Shown here: positions 54,622-63,991 of the stretch, piece by piece
How the letters are laid out: each line of letters starts with the position of its first letter
Numbering within the stretch: position 1 is the stretch's first letter
Origin: Actinotalea sp. Marseille-Q4924
GTDB lineage: Bacteria; Actinomycetota; Actinomycetes; Actinomycetales; Cellulomonadaceae
Direction of reading: 5' to 3'
Assembly (NCBI RefSeq): GCF_916618755.1
Contig: NZ_CAKAKB010000001.1
Coordinates: 372,001 to 436,000, forward strand
Length of the DNA stretch: 64,000 nucleotides
Notes under the pieces: model-generated
What the model was told of the DNA's origin: nothing
The model's input: only the letters and a program-made list of their open reading frames with translations
Database searches by the model: none
Position numbers and translations under genes: made by a program

Positions 54622-55881
54622 TCAGCCCGGTCCGTGCACCGCGAGGCGCTCCGCCGCGAGCCGCGCCACGGCCGCCCGGTCCACCTTCCCCGGTCCGCGC
54701 AGCGGGAGGGCCGCGACGTCGACGAGGTGCCGCGGGGCTGCGGCCCGCCCCAGGGTACGGGTGACGTGCGCCCGGACCGTCGCCAGGTCGGGCGTCGCCC
54801 CGCCGCCGCCGACCACGACCGCGGTCACCGCCTGGCCCCACTCGGGGTCGGGCACCCCCACCACGCAGACCTCCGCGACGCCGGGCAGCCCCGCGACGGC
54901 CGCCTCCACCGCCGCGGGCGCGACCTTCGCGCCACCGGTGACGAGGACGTCGTCGCGGCGGCCCAGCACGCGCAGCACGCCGTCGTCGAGGGTGCCGAGG
55001 TCGGCCGTGGCGAACCATCGGGTCCCGGAGGGGTCGACGCGGAACGCCGCCCGGTCCAGGTCATGGCGGGCCCGGTAGCCGCGGGCGAGCACCGGACCGG
55101 CGAGCTCGACGGCGCCGTCGTCGTCGAGGCGGACGTCCACGCCGGAGAGCGGGACGCCGTCGTACACGCACCCCCCGCACGTCTCGGTCATGCCGTACGT
55201 CGTCACCACGGGCAGTCCGAGCGTGCGAGCCCGGTCCAGCAGGGCCGCCGGGGTGGCCGCCCCCCCGAGCAGGACCGCGCCGAGGCGGTCGGTGAGGGCG
55301 CGGACCGCGCGCGGCGCGGTGTCGTCGAGGGCCGCCACGAGCCGGTGCAGCTGGGTGGGCACGAGCGAGGAGTGGAGGGGGGCGTCGTCGGGCGCGGCGT
55401 GGACGGCGCGGATCCAGGCGGTCGGGTCGAACCCGGTCGTCCCGGCGAGCACGACCGGCTCGTACCCCGCCACGACCGAGCGGACGACGACCTGCAGGCC
55501 CGCGACGTGCGCGAGGGGGAGGGCCAGGAGCCAGCGCCCGGCCCCGCCGAGGCGCCCGTGCGTCGCGGTCGCCGACGCCCGGAGCGCGACGTCGTCGAGC
55601 AGGACCTCGCGCGGGTCGCCGCTGGATCCGGAGGTGCGGACGACGAGCGCGACCTCGGAGGCGACCGTGCCCCCTTCCTGGCCCAGCCGCGTGCCCGCAT
55701 CGGTGCCCGCATCGGGGCCCGCGTGCGCGCCTCGGTCGGGTCCGGCAGCCACCGGGGCCAGGGCCGGCCCGCCGGCCAGCGCGTCGCGGACCGCCGCCGT
55801 CACCTGCTCCGCCACGGCGACGTCGAGGGGGCCGACCACGAGCGTGCGCACCGGCCGCCCGCCGGGGGTCGTGGGGTCCAC
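54622..55881 (-). CDS. menE: o-Succinylbenzoate-CoA ligase
   Basis: 419 residues. ANL-family adenylating enzyme; activates o-succinylbenzoate to its CoA ester. The ATP loop is VVRTSGSSGDPREVLLDD, followed by LPLAHVAGLQVVVRSVVAGY, TTYGMTETCGGCVYDG, the core hinge region FATADLGTLDDGVLRVLGRR and the catalytic lysine in PLRGPGKVDRAAVARL. It is short at the N-terminus, typical of actinobacterial MenE. GTG 55881 is supported by TACGCT 6 nt upstream; the frame is open to 55944. Confidence 0.93.
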   Translation of the reverse strand: MDPTTPGGRPVRTLVVGPLDVAVAEQVTAAVRDALAGGPALAPVAAGPDRGAHAGPDAGTDAGTRLGQEGGTVASEVALVVRTSGSSGDPREVLLDDVALRASATATHGRLGGAGRWLLALPLAHVAGLQVVVRSVVAGYEPVVLAGTTGFDPTAWIRAVHAAPDDAPLHSSLVPTQLHRLVAALDDTAPRAVRALTDRLGAVLLGGAATPAALLDRARTLGLPVVTTYGMTETCGGCVYDGVPLSGVDVRLDDDGAVELAGPVLARGYRARHDLDRAAFRVDPSGTRWFATADLGTLDDGVLRVLGRRDDVLVTGGAKVAPAAVEAAVAGLPGVAEVCVVGVPDPEWGQAVTAVVVGGGGATPDLATVRAHVTRTLGRAAAPRHLVDVAALPLRGPGKVDRAAVARLAAERLAVHGPG

Positions 55882-55887
55882 GATCCC

Positions 55888-55893
55888 AGCGTA
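55888..55893 (-). promoter_or_regulatory. Candidate leaderless -10 (TACGCT) for menE-menA
   Basis: On the minus strand TACGCT ends 6 nt before GTG 55881. A second element, TACAGT at 55903-55908 on the plus strand, may serve the divergent DUF3048 gene. Confidence 0.4.
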
Positions 55894-55988
55894 GGCGGGC
55901 CGTACAGTGACTCCCGGCATCGGGCGGTGGCCCGCGGCCGGCATGGAGGAGCGGACCCGCGCGACGGGTCCCGATCAAGGAGTCCCGC

Positions 55989-57140
55989 GTGGTCAGAACG
56001 TCCACCCCCCGCCCGCCGGCGGCCGCATCCCCGTCGGCCCTGCAGCCGGGTCCGTCCTCCACCGGACGGGGGTGGCGTCACCGCGCGCTCCCGGCGGCGC
56101 TCCTGGCGGTGGCGGGCCTGGCGCTGGCAGCCTGCTCGTCCGCCGCGCCCGTCGCGGAGCCCGAGGTGCCCGAGCCGGTGACGGTGACGCCCACCGTGGA
56201 GCCGTCACGGGCCGCGGCTCCAGAGCCGGTGGTGCCGACGGTGTGGCCGCTCACAGGCGTCCAGACGGCGGAGGTGGCGAACCGGCCGGCCGTCGCCGTC
56301 AAGGTCGAGAACACCACCGTGGCGCGGCCCCAGTCCGGCCTGGAGGCGGCGGACGTCGTGTGGGAGACGATCGTCGAGTTCGAGGTGTCGAGGCTGGTCG
56401 CCGTCTACCACTCGCAGGTCCCCGAGGAGGTCGGGCCGATCCGGTCCGTCCGTCCCATGGACCCCCTGATCGTCGCGCCGCTGCGCGGCCTGCTGGCCTA
56501 CTCCGGCGGGCAGCCCGGCATCCTCGCCGAGGTGCGCGGCAGCGGCGTGCAGTCGATCAGCCACGACCAGGGCGCGCCGGGCATGTACCGGGTGGGCTTC
56601 CGCAGCGCCCCGCACAACGTCTACGGGACGATGTCCCGCTGGCTCGAGATCGCCGACGCCGAGCACAGCGCCCCGCCGGCGGAGCAGTTCGCCTTCGCGC
56701 TGCGGCCCGAGCTGGCGACGGCGACGGCGTCCGGCTCGCCGGCCTCGACGCTGAGCTTCTCCCTCTCGGCGCAGTCCCGGCCGAGCTGGTCGTGGGACGG
56801 CGCGTCGGGTACCTGGCTGCGATCGGAGGGCTCCGCCCCGGCGACGTCCGCGAGCGGCGGCCGGCTCTCCGCCGTCAACGTCGTGTCGGTGACCGCGCCG
56901 CACCCGAACAGCCCGTTCGGCGCGCAGGGCGGCGCGCCCGTGCCGACCTACGGCCTCGTCGGCGAGGGGGAGGCGGTCGTCGCGACCGGGGGGAGGACGG
57001 TGCCCGCGATCTGGCGCAAGGCGGCGGCGGACGCGCCCCTGCAGCTCTTCGCCGCCGACGGCTCGCCCGTCCTCCTGGCGCCGGGCAACACGTGGGTCGA
57101 GCTTGTGCCTGCGGGCAAGGGCTCGCTGACCGTCGGCTGA
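55989..57140 (+). CDS. DUF3048 lipoprotein
   Basis: 383 residues. The lipobox LAAC (Cys about 49) follows a basic leader; then a Pro/Val/Glu linker and the two DUF3048 domains: RPAVAVKVENTTVARPQSGL, VVWETIVEFEVSRLVAVYHS, VGPIRSVRPMDPLIVAPLRG and, near the end, GSPVLLAPGNTWVELVPAGK. These surface proteins (YerB-like) have no known enzyme activity. GTG 55989 has AAGGAG 7 nt upstream. Divergent from menE. Confidence 0.88.
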   Translation: MVRTSTPRPPAAASPSALQPGPSSTGRGWRHRALPAALLAVAGLALAACSSAAPVAEPEVPEPVTVTPTVEPSRAAAPEPVVPTVWPLTGVQTAEVANRPAVAVKVENTTVARPQSGLEAADVVWETIVEFEVSRLVAVYHSQVPEEVGPIRSVRPMDPLIVAPLRGLLAYSGGQPGILAEVRGSGVQSISHDQGAPGMYRVGFRSAPHNVYGTMSRWLEIADAEHSAPPAEQFAFALRPELATATASGSPASTLSFSLSAQSRPSWSWDGASGTWLRSEGSAPATSASGGRLSAVNVVSVTAPHPNSPFGAQGGAPVPTYGLVGEGEAVVATGGRTVPAIWRKAAADAPLQLFAADGSPVLLAPGNTWVELVPAGKGSLTVG

Positions 57141-57309
57141 GCGGGCCGGACGACCGGCGCCTCCGGCGGTCATCGCACGCCGCACCCGCGGTGTACGACC
57201 TCAGGATGAGGTGGCCGGTCGACCCTGCGCCCCGCGGGGGAGGGCCGGCTGGCCATGACAGGTCCCGCGGAGGATCCGCGACCGGGGGACCGGCGGGCAG
57301 AGTGGTCGC

Positions 57310-57504
57310 ATGACCACGACCCACCCGGACGGCCGGCTCGAGCGCACCCGCCACGACCCGCTCACGCCGGAGGTCCGCGAGCGCCTGCGGACCGTCGCAC
57401 CGGTCCTGGTCGCCGTCCTCCTGCTCTTCGGCGTCGCCATGGCCGGGTTCTTCGCGCTCGGCGAGGTCCTCGACCTCGGCGTCTGGCTCGTGAGCGCGGA
57501 CTGA
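57310..57504 (+). CDS. Small single-pass membrane protein
   Basis: 64 residues, not recognised. A polar, Arg-rich first 28 residues precedes one helix (VAPVLVAVLLLFGVAMAGFF) and a short tail. The composition and the ATG shortly after a -10-like CAGAGT are compatible with a gene, but no homology can be judged from sight. It faces the convergent FNT gene. Confidence 0.5.
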   Translation: MTTTHPDGRLERTRHDPLTPEVRERLRTVAPVLVAVLLLFGVAMAGFFALGEVLDLGVWLVSAD

Positions 57505-57529
57505 CCTCGCTCGGGAGCGGGCGTCGTGG

Positions 57530-58375
57530 TCAGCGCTCGTCCGCCGCCGCACGCCACTGCAGGAGCCGCTCCCGGCTGCGGACGAGGCGCAGCAGCGTCG
57601 TCAGCAGCAGCCCGCCGACCAGGTTGCCGGCCACCACCACGCCGAACCAGGGCAGCCAGGTCGCGAACGTGGCCACCGGCTCCCCGGCGTGCAGGGCGAC
57701 GAAGAACACCAGGGTGTCGAGCACCGAGTGCAGCAGCCCCGTGCCGACGATGACGAAGGCGATCCCGACCGCCGCCACGATCCGGGCCACGTCGTCGTCC
57801 GTGCCCTGCTGCATGCGGGTCAGCAGGGTGATCGCCGCCCCGGCGAGCACCGCCAGGGCGATGGTGCGACCGTCCAGGGGGACGTCGACGAGCTCGGCCG
57901 TCATCTCGCCCGCCGTCCGGTGCAGCGACGGCAGGCCTGTCGCGATGAGCCACGCGACCACCCACCCACCGAGGAGGTTCCCCGCCAGAGTGCCGACCCA
58001 CAGCCGCAGCAGCTGCGGGACGGTGCCCTCGCCGGCCGCCACCACCATGACGGGCACGTGGAAGCCCTCGGTGAACAGCTCGCTGTGACCCAGCCGCAGG
58101 GCGATGAACCCGATGGAGAACGCGAGCGCCCCGAGCAGCGTGCTCCCCGTGGCCTCGACGACGACGAGCAGCGCGAGCACACCGACGGCGACCTCGATCC
58201 CCGCCACCGTGCCGGTCGCGAGGAGGTCCGGGGTGCTGCGGTGCAGGCGCGGCCGACCCTCGATGATCGCGCGGTCGAGCGCGTGGTCCTTCTCCTCGGT
58301 CGTCTCCGGCTCGTCGACGCGGTCGGACGGCGCGGTGGAGGGGTCGTCGGTCGTGCCGTCGTGCGTCCTCGTCAC
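57530..58375 (-). CDS. Formate/nitrite transporter family protein
   Basis: 281 residues. FNT fold with six helices after a 45-residue acidic N-terminus. Characteristic are IGFIALRLGHSELFTEGFHV, LWVGTLAGNLLGGWVVAWLI and LPWFGVVVAGNLVGGLLLTT, where the duplicated GN-x-GG motifs mark the pore helices. The substrate (formate, nitrite or another anion) cannot be told. GTG 58375 is the only fitting start. It lies 126 nt after menB on the same strand. Confidence 0.88.
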   Translation of the reverse strand: MTRTHDGTTDDPSTAPSDRVDEPETTEEKDHALDRAIIEGRPRLHRSTPDLLATGTVAGIEVAVGVLALLVVVEATGSTLLGALAFSIGFIALRLGHSELFTEGFHVPVMVVAAGEGTVPQLLRLWVGTLAGNLLGGWVVAWLIATGLPSLHRTAGEMTAELVDVPLDGRTIALAVLAGAAITLLTRMQQGTDDDVARIVAAVGIAFVIVGTGLLHSVLDTLVFFVALHAGEPVATFATWLPWFGVVVAGNLVGGLLLTTLLRLVRSRERLLQWRAAADER

Positions 58376-58501
58376 CAGCTGCTCCGTCCGTCGGGGCGCC
58401 GGGTCCCCGACGGCGTCTGCCAGTGATCGTCGCCGTCGTCGCGGCGGAGCACCACTGCTGGGCGGACGGGCCTCTCAGCGGACGCCGCGCGGAACAGATC
58501 C

Positions 58502-59461
58502 TCAGAAGTGGTGCGGGAACCGCGACCAGTCCGGCTCCCGCCGCTCGAGGAACGCGTCGCGGCCCTCGACGGCCTCGTCCGTCATGTACGCGAGCCGGGT
58601 CGCCTCGCCGGCGAAGACCTGCTGCCCCATGAGGCCGTCGTCCGCCAGGTTGAACGCGAACTTGAGCATCCGCACGGCCTGCGGCGACTTCGTCGCGATG
58701 ACGCGGGCGTACTCCAGGGCGAGCTCCTCGAGGTCGTCGTGCGGGGCGACCTCGTTGACGGCGCCCCACGCGGCGGCGTCGTCGGCGGAGTACTCGCGGG
58801 CGAGGAAGAAGATCTCCCGCGCACGCTTCTGACCGACCTGCCGCGCCAGGTACGCGGAGCCGTAGCCGCCGTCGAACGAGCCGACGTTCGCGTCGGTCTG
58901 CTTGAACCTGCCGTGCTCTCGGCACGCGATCGACAGGTCGGCGACGACGTGCAGGGAGTGCCCGCCGCCGGCCGCCCACCCGTCGACGACGGCCACGACC
59001 ACCTTGGGCATCGTCCGGATGAGGCGCTGGACCTCGAGGACGTGCAGCCGGCCCGCGCGCGCCGGGTCGATGGCGTCCGCCGTCTCCGCGCTCACGTCGG
59101 AGGTGTAGCGGTACCCGTCGCGCCCCCGGATCCGCTGGTCGCCGCCCGAGCAGAAGGCCCAGCCGCCGTCCTTGGGGCTCGGGCCGTTGCCGGTGAGCAG
59201 CACCGTGCCGACGTCGGAGGTCATGCGCGCGTGGTCCAGGACCCGGTACAGCTCGTCGACGGTGTGCGGGCGGAACGCGTTGCGCACCTCCGGCCGGTCG
59301 AAGGCGACCCGGACGACGGGCAGGTCGCGGACGACGGCGCCCGCGGCGTCGCGCTCGACCCCGCGGTGGTACGTGAGGTCGGTGAGGCCCTCGAAGCCGG
59401 CGACGTCCCGCCACCGCTGGGGGTCGAACGTCGCGGACACCGGGCGGGGCAGTGCGGTCAT
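58502..59461 (-). CDS. menB: 1,4-Dihydroxy-2-naphthoyl-CoA synthase
   Basis: 319 residues. Crotonase-fold enzyme closing the second ring in menaquinone synthesis. Hallmarks are VRVAFDRPEVRNAFRPHTVD, GDQRIRGRDGYRY (active-site loop), VVAVVDGWAAGGGHSLHVVA, NVGSFDGGYGSAYLARQVGQ and AREIFFLAREYSADDAAAWG. The N-terminus is about 25 residues longer than E. coli MenB. ATG 59461 follows TAGGGT by 6 nt. It is divergent from menC. Confidence 0.96.
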   Translation of the reverse strand: MTALPRPVSATFDPQRWRDVAGFEGLTDLTYHRGVERDAAGAVVRDLPVVRVAFDRPEVRNAFRPHTVDELYRVLDHARMTSDVGTVLLTGNGPSPKDGGWAFCSGGDQRIRGRDGYRYTSDVSAETADAIDPARAGRLHVLEVQRLIRTMPKVVVAVVDGWAAGGGHSLHVVADLSIACREHGRFKQTDANVGSFDGGYGSAYLARQVGQKRAREIFFLAREYSADDAAAWGAVNEVAPHDDLEELALEYARVIATKSPQAVRMLKFAFNLADDGLMGQQVFAGEATRLAYMTDEAVEGRDAFLERREPDWSRFPHHF

Positions 59462-59467
59462 GGCGTC

Positions 59468-59473
59468 ACCCTA
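59468..59473 (-). promoter_or_regulatory. Candidate leaderless -10 (TAGGGT) for menB
   Basis: On the minus strand TAGGGT ends 6 nt before the menB ATG. Confidence 0.4.
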
Positions 59474-59524
59474 GATCCGCGGTCGCCGCCCGGGCGTCCC
59501 GCGGTCCCGGCGGCCGCCGGCGGC

Positions 59525-59530
59525 TACGGT
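59525..59530 (+). promoter_or_regulatory. Candidate leaderless -10 (TACGGT) for menC-menD
   Basis: TACGGT ends 7 nt before GTG 59538, forming a compact divergent pair with the menB element. Confidence 0.4.
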
Positions 59531-59537
59531 GCTCGGT

Positions 59538-60509
59538 GTGACGACCGCAGCGCCTGACGTGCACGTGTACCGCGTCGGCCTGCGCACCCGGTTCCGCGGG
59601 CTCACCGCGCGCGACGGCGTGCTCGTGCGCGGTGACGCGGGCTGGGGCGAGTTCTCCCCCTTCTGGGACTACGACGTCGACGAGTCGCGCGCGTGGTGGC
59701 GTGCGGCCCGCGAGGCGGCAGACGAGGGCTGGCCCGCCCCCGTCCGCGACCGCGTCCCCGTGAACGTCACGGTGCCCGCCGTCGACGGCGCGACGGCACG
59801 CGCGATCGTGGAGCGGTCCGGCGGCTGCCGCACCGCCAAGGTGAAGGTCGCGGAGCCCGGGCAGACGGTCGACGACGAGGTCGAGCGGCTCGAGGCCGTG
59901 CGGGACGCCCTCGGCCCCGGAGGGCGCATCCGGGTCGACGCGAACGGCGCGTGGGACGTCGACGAGGCGGTCACGCGGCTCGCCGTCCTCGACCGGGCGG
60001 CCGGGGGCCTGGAGTACGCCGAGCAGCCCTGCCGCACCGTGGAGGAGCTGGCTCGGGTGCGCCGGCGCACCCCGGTGCCCGTCGCCGCCGACGAGTCCGT
60101 CCGGCGGGCGGAGGACCCGCTGGCCGTCGTCCGGGCGGAGGCGGCGGACGTCGTCGTGCTCAAGGTCCAGCCGCTCGGTGGGGTGCGGGCGTGCCTGCGC
60201 CTGGCCGAGCAGGTCGGGCTGCCCGTCGTCGTGTCCTCGGCGCTGGAGTCGTCCGTCGGTCTCGCGGCCGGCGTCGCGCTCGCCGCCGCGCTCCCGGACC
60301 TGCCGTACGCCGCAGGACTGGCGACCGCCCAGCTGCTCAGCGCCGACGTCGTCCCCGACCCGTTGCTCCCCGTCGACGGCGCCCTGCCGGTCCGTCGCCC
60401 GCAGCCGGACGCGGCGCACCTCGCGGCGACCGCCGCCGACGACGGCCTGGCGCGGCGCTGGCACGAGCGCGTCCGCGCGGTCACGGCGGCGCGGGCGGCG
60501 GGCGCATGA
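59538..60509 (+). CDS. menC: o-Succinylbenzoate synthase
   Basis: 323 residues. Enolase-superfamily dehydratase of menaquinone synthesis. The first catalytic Lys is in CRTAKVKVAEPGQTVDDEVE, metal ligands in RVDANGAWDVDEA, EYAEQPCRTVEEL and VAADESVRR, and the second Lys in VVLKVQPLGGVRACL. Barrel end SSALESSVGLAAGVALAAAL is conserved. GTG 59538 is preferred over GTG 59529 because of the TACGGT spacing. Its stop overlaps the menD ATG. Confidence 0.95.
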   Translation: MTTAAPDVHVYRVGLRTRFRGLTARDGVLVRGDAGWGEFSPFWDYDVDESRAWWRAAREAADEGWPAPVRDRVPVNVTVPAVDGATARAIVERSGGCRTAKVKVAEPGQTVDDEVERLEAVRDALGPGGRIRVDANGAWDVDEAVTRLAVLDRAAGGLEYAEQPCRTVEELARVRRRTPVPVAADESVRRAEDPLAVVRAEAADVVVLKVQPLGGVRACLRLAEQVGLPVVVSSALESSVGLAAGVALAAALPDLPYAAGLATAQLLSADVVPDPLLPVDGALPVRRPQPDAAHLAATAADDGLARRWHERVRAVTAARAAGA

Positions 60510-62410
60510 GCGGCGGGCTCGGCCCGGACGGGTCCGAAGGCTTCGCCCGGTCCGGGGAGCTGACGGAGCGCGCGGAGCCCACGGCCGAGGCGCCGTCCGT
60601 GCACGCGGCCCGGGTCCTCCTCCAGGCGCTCGCGGCCCTCGGCCTGCGGGAGGTCGTCCTCGCGCCCGGCTCGCGCAGCGCGCCGCTGGCGTACGCGGTC
60701 GCCGAGGCGGCGCGGCGCGACGACCGCCGCGACCCGGGGGCGCCCGCGCTGGACGTGCACGTGCGCATCGACGAGCGTGACGCGGGCTTCCTGGCGCTCG
60801 GTCTCGCGAGGGGTGCGGCGCTGACCGGCCGGCCGCGGCCGGTCGCCGTCGTCACGACGTCCGGGACCGCGGTCGCCAACCTGCACCCAGCGGTCCTGGA
60901 GGCCCACCACGCGGGGCTGCCGCTCCTGCTCCTCACCGCCGACCGCCCGCACGAGCTGCGCGGGACGGGCGCGAACCAGACCACCGAGCAGGTCGGTCTG
61001 CTCGAGCCCGTGCGTCTCACGGTCGACGTCCCGGCACCGGTGGGCAGGCCGGGGGAGGACCGCGACCTGCGGCACCTGGCCGCGCGCGTCGTCGCCACGG
61101 CGACGGGGTCGCGGACGCAGGCCCCGGGGCCCGTCCACGTCAACCTCGCCTACCGGGACCCGCTCGTGCCCGCGGGGCTGCCGTGGCCCGAGCCCGGTCC
61201 GGACGGGCTGACGGAGGTGCTGCGACGCGGCGCGACGGCGTCCGTCGACGGTGCCGGAGCGGGACCCGGAGCGGGACCCGGCCCTCGCGGCGGCGCGCCC
61301 GCGGTCGCACCGCTGGTCGAGCGCGGCGCGGCCCCCCGTGGGATCGCCGACGGCGTGCCGACGGTCGTCGTGGCGGGCGACGGCGCCGGTGCCGTGGCGC
61401 GCCAGGTGGCGGAGGCCAACGGGTGGCCGCTGCTCGCGGAGCCGTCGTCGGGCGCACGGGGCGGGCCGTGCGCCGTGCCCGTGTACCGCCTCCTGCTCGC
61501 CGAGCCCGCGCTCGGCGGCGCCGTCCGGCGCGTCGTCGTGCTGGGCCGGCCGACGCTGTCCCGGCCCGTGCAGGCGCTGCTGGGCCGCCCGGACGTCGAG
61601 TCGCTGGTGGTCGCGCCCGCCGGTGCCGACTGGGTCGATGCCCCCCGCGCCGCGACGCAGGTCGCGACCGAGGTGCCGCCGGCGCTGCTCAGCGGGACGG
61701 GCGCCGCGGGCCCCGCGGAGCGTGCCTGGCTCGCTGCCTGGCGCGATGCGGGGGCGGCGGCAGCCCGTGCGGTCGCGGCGACACCTCTGCCCGACGACGC
61801 CGCCGTCAGCGGGCCGACGGTGGCACGGGTCGTCGCGGCGTCCTGCGCCGACGGCGACGTGCTCGTCGTCGGCTCCAGCAACCCCGTCCGGGACCTGGAC
61901 CTCGTCGCCGACTGGGCCGAACCGCCGCTCGTCGTCGCCAACCGTGGGCTCGCCGGCATCGACGGGACGGTGTCGACGGCCGCCGGTGTGGCGCTCGCCC
62001 TCGACCGCCCGGTGCGCGCGTACGTGGGTGACCTGACGTTCCTGCACGACGTCGGCGGGCTGCTCGTCGGCCCGCTCGAGCGGGAGCCGGACCTGCAGGT
62101 CGTCGTCGCGAACGACGACGGCGGCTCGATCTTCGCGACGCTCGAGCACGGCGAGCCCGAGCGGGCGGACGTGTTCGAGCGGGTCTTCGGCACACCCCAC
62201 GGCGCCGACCTCGGTGCGCTGTGCGCCGGCTACGGGGTGGCGCACGAACGCGTGACGGACCCGGACGCGCTCGCGGCGGCGCTCGGCCGACCGGTCCGGG
62301 GCCGCAGCGTCGTGGAGGTCGCGGTCGACCGCTCCGGGCGGCGCGCGCACGCGGCCGCCGTCGGGGCTGCCGTGGCGGCTGCCGTCCGAGCCGTGGTCAG
62401 CGGGCCCTGA
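60506..62410 (+). CDS. menD: SEPHCHC synthase
   Basis: 634 residues. Thiamine-diphosphate enzyme that adds 2-oxoglutarate to isochorismate, the committed menaquinone step. The Pyr domain shows LREVVLAPGSRSAPLAYAVA and HVRIDERDAGFLALGLARGA (with the conserved Glu), then TADRPHELRGTGANQTTEQV. The PP domain shows NRGLAGIDGTVSTAAGVALA and VVVANDDGGSIFATLEHGEP. About 50 residues longer than usual through Ala/Gly/Pro inserts near 245-265. It is coupled to menC. Confidence 0.96.
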   Translation: MSGGLGPDGSEGFARSGELTERAEPTAEAPSVHAARVLLQALAALGLREVVLAPGSRSAPLAYAVAEAARRDDRRDPGAPALDVHVRIDERDAGFLALGLARGAALTGRPRPVAVVTTSGTAVANLHPAVLEAHHAGLPLLLLTADRPHELRGTGANQTTEQVGLLEPVRLTVDVPAPVGRPGEDRDLRHLAARVVATATGSRTQAPGPVHVNLAYRDPLVPAGLPWPEPGPDGLTEVLRRGATASVDGAGAGPGAGPGPRGGAPAVAPLVERGAAPRGIADGVPTVVVAGDGAGAVARQVAEANGWPLLAEPSSGARGGPCAVPVYRLLLAEPALGGAVRRVVVLGRPTLSRPVQALLGRPDVESLVVAPAGADWVDAPRAATQVATEVPPALLSGTGAAGPAERAWLAAWRDAGAAAARAVAATPLPDDAAVSGPTVARVVAASCADGDVLVVGSSNPVRDLDLVADWAEPPLVVANRGLAGIDGTVSTAAGVALALDRPVRAYVGDLTFLHDVGGLLVGPLEREPDLQVVVANDDGGSIFATLEHGEPERADVFERVFGTPHGADLGALCAGYGVAHERVTDPDALAAALGRPVRGRSVVEVAVDRSGRRAHAAAVGAAVAAAVRAVVSGP

Positions 62411-62537
62411 GCCCAGGCCGCCCGCACCTCGCCCGCGTCCCGCCCGTGGCGACGCTCCCAGGGTGCTCCCAGGTCGTACCCAGCGCCGCCCGAGGTCCGG
62501 GGGTTTCACTCGTCACCGACGCCGACGAGGAGGACCC

Positions 62538-63911
62538 ATGAGCAACCCGTGGCAGTACCCCGGACCCCAGCCGCACCCGTTCGACCAGCGGCACCCGGCC
62601 CAGCAGCACCAGCAGGGGCACCCGGCTCCGCAGCACCCGGCGCCGCAGCATCACCAGCAGACGCGCCCGGCCCACCACTACCCCCAGCCGGCGCCCGTCG
62701 CGGTCGCCCCGGCCGGCGCCGCGCGGACGCCGTGGATCCCGCTGGTCGGCACGGCGACGGCCGCGGCGGTCGCCGCGAGCCTGCTCACCGCGGGCGCGAC
62801 CGGCGCGTTCGACGCCGAGCCGGCGGCCACCGGCGCGGTCGCCGAGGAAGCGCCCGCGTCGCGCACCGTCCCTGCGACCCTGCCCGGCGAGCAGCCGGAC
62901 TGGCAGGCCGTCGCGGACGACGTGCGCGCGAGCGTCGTCGCCATCCAGGTGCGGACCGCGCAGGGTGGTGGCCAGGGCTCCGGCGTCGTCATCGACGCCG
63001 AGGGCCGCATCCTCACCAACCACCACGTCGTGGGTGAGGCCGTCGAGGGCGGGCTGCAGGTCGGCCTCGCCGACGGCCGCGTCCTCGAGGCGACGCTCGT
63101 GGGCACGGACCCCACCCGCGACGTCGCGGTCATCCAGCTGGTCGACACGCCGGAGGACCTCCAGCCGGCGGAGCTCGGCGACTCGGAGGCGGTCGAGGTC
63201 GGTGCCCCGGTCATGGCCGTCGGCAACCCCCTCGGGCTGGACAGCACCGTCACGACCGGCATCGTCTCGGCGCTGGACCGCCCGGTGACGACCGGCGACG
63301 GCGGGGGCACCGTCGTCACCAACGCCATCCAGATCGACGCCGCCATCAACCCCGGCAACTCCGGTGGCCCGCTGTTCGACGCGCAGGGCCGGGTCATCGG
63401 CATCAACTCCTCGATCGCCAGCATGCCGACCGGCAACGGCGGCTCCGCCGGGTCGATCGGCCTGGGCTTCGCCATCCCCTCGACGCTCGCCGAGCGGGTC
63501 GCGGCGGAGCTGGTCGAGGACGGCACCGCCTCGCACGCCTTCCTGGGCGTCTCCCTGAGCGACGGCACGGCCGAGACCGACGGCGAGGTGCGCCGGGGCG
63601 CCGTGATCGAGGAGGTCACCGACGGCACGCCGGCCGCCCAGGCCGGGCTGCGGGCCGGCGACGTGGTCGTCGCGATCGACGGTGACCCGGTCCGCGGGGC
63701 CGAGTCGCTGACGGCCTTCGTCCGCGAGCGTGCCGTCGGCGAGGACGTCTCGCTGACCGTCGCGCGCGACGGCAGCACCTCCGCCGTGGACGTCACCCTG
63801 GTGGAGCGGCCCGACCTCCGCGCCCAGGAGGCACCGCAGCAGGCGCCGCAGCAGGCGCCTCGGGGGTTCGACCCCGGCGACCTGCCCCCGGGCCTCTTCG
63901 GACAGGGCTGA
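62538..63911 (+). CDS. S1C-family trypsin-like serine protease with PDZ domain (HtrA-like)
   Basis: 457 residues. A Pro/Gln/His-rich cytoplasmic N-terminus (about 65 residues) is followed by one transmembrane helix (VGTATAAAVAASLLTAGAT). The extracellular protease domain has an intact triad: His in RILTNHHVVGEA, Asp in TDPTRDVAVIQL, Ser in AINPGNSGGPLFD. A PDZ domain follows (AGLRAGDVVVAIDGDPVRGA), then a short Pro/Gln tail. It degrades misfolded exported proteins. GAGGAGG lies 6 nt before the ATG. Confidence 0.94.
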   Translation: MSNPWQYPGPQPHPFDQRHPAQQHQQGHPAPQHPAPQHHQQTRPAHHYPQPAPVAVAPAGAARTPWIPLVGTATAAAVAASLLTAGATGAFDAEPAATGAVAEEAPASRTVPATLPGEQPDWQAVADDVRASVVAIQVRTAQGGGQGSGVVIDAEGRILTNHHVVGEAVEGGLQVGLADGRVLEATLVGTDPTRDVAVIQLVDTPEDLQPAELGDSEAVEVGAPVMAVGNPLGLDSTVTTGIVSALDRPVTTGDGGGTVVTNAIQIDAAINPGNSGGPLFDAQGRVIGINSSIASMPTGNGGSAGSIGLGFAIPSTLAERVAAELVEDGTASHAFLGVSLSDGTAETDGEVRRGAVIEEVTDGTPAAQAGLRAGDVVVAIDGDPVRGAESLTAFVRERAVGEDVSLTVARDGSTSAVDVTLVERPDLRAQEAPQQAPQQAPRGFDPGDLPPGLFGQG

Positions 63912-63957
63912 GCGCCGCCACGGCAGCGGCTCGACGCTGACGCCCTCGTCCCACGCA

Positions 63958-63991
63958 CCCGGCCCGGCGGCTCCCCCTCCGTCGGGCCGGG
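63958..63991 (+). terminator. Terminator after the S1C protease
   Basis: Two 13-nt arms (63958-63970 and 63979-63991) pair with one mismatch around an 8-nt loop near the window end, 47 nt past the stop codon. Confidence 0.6.
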
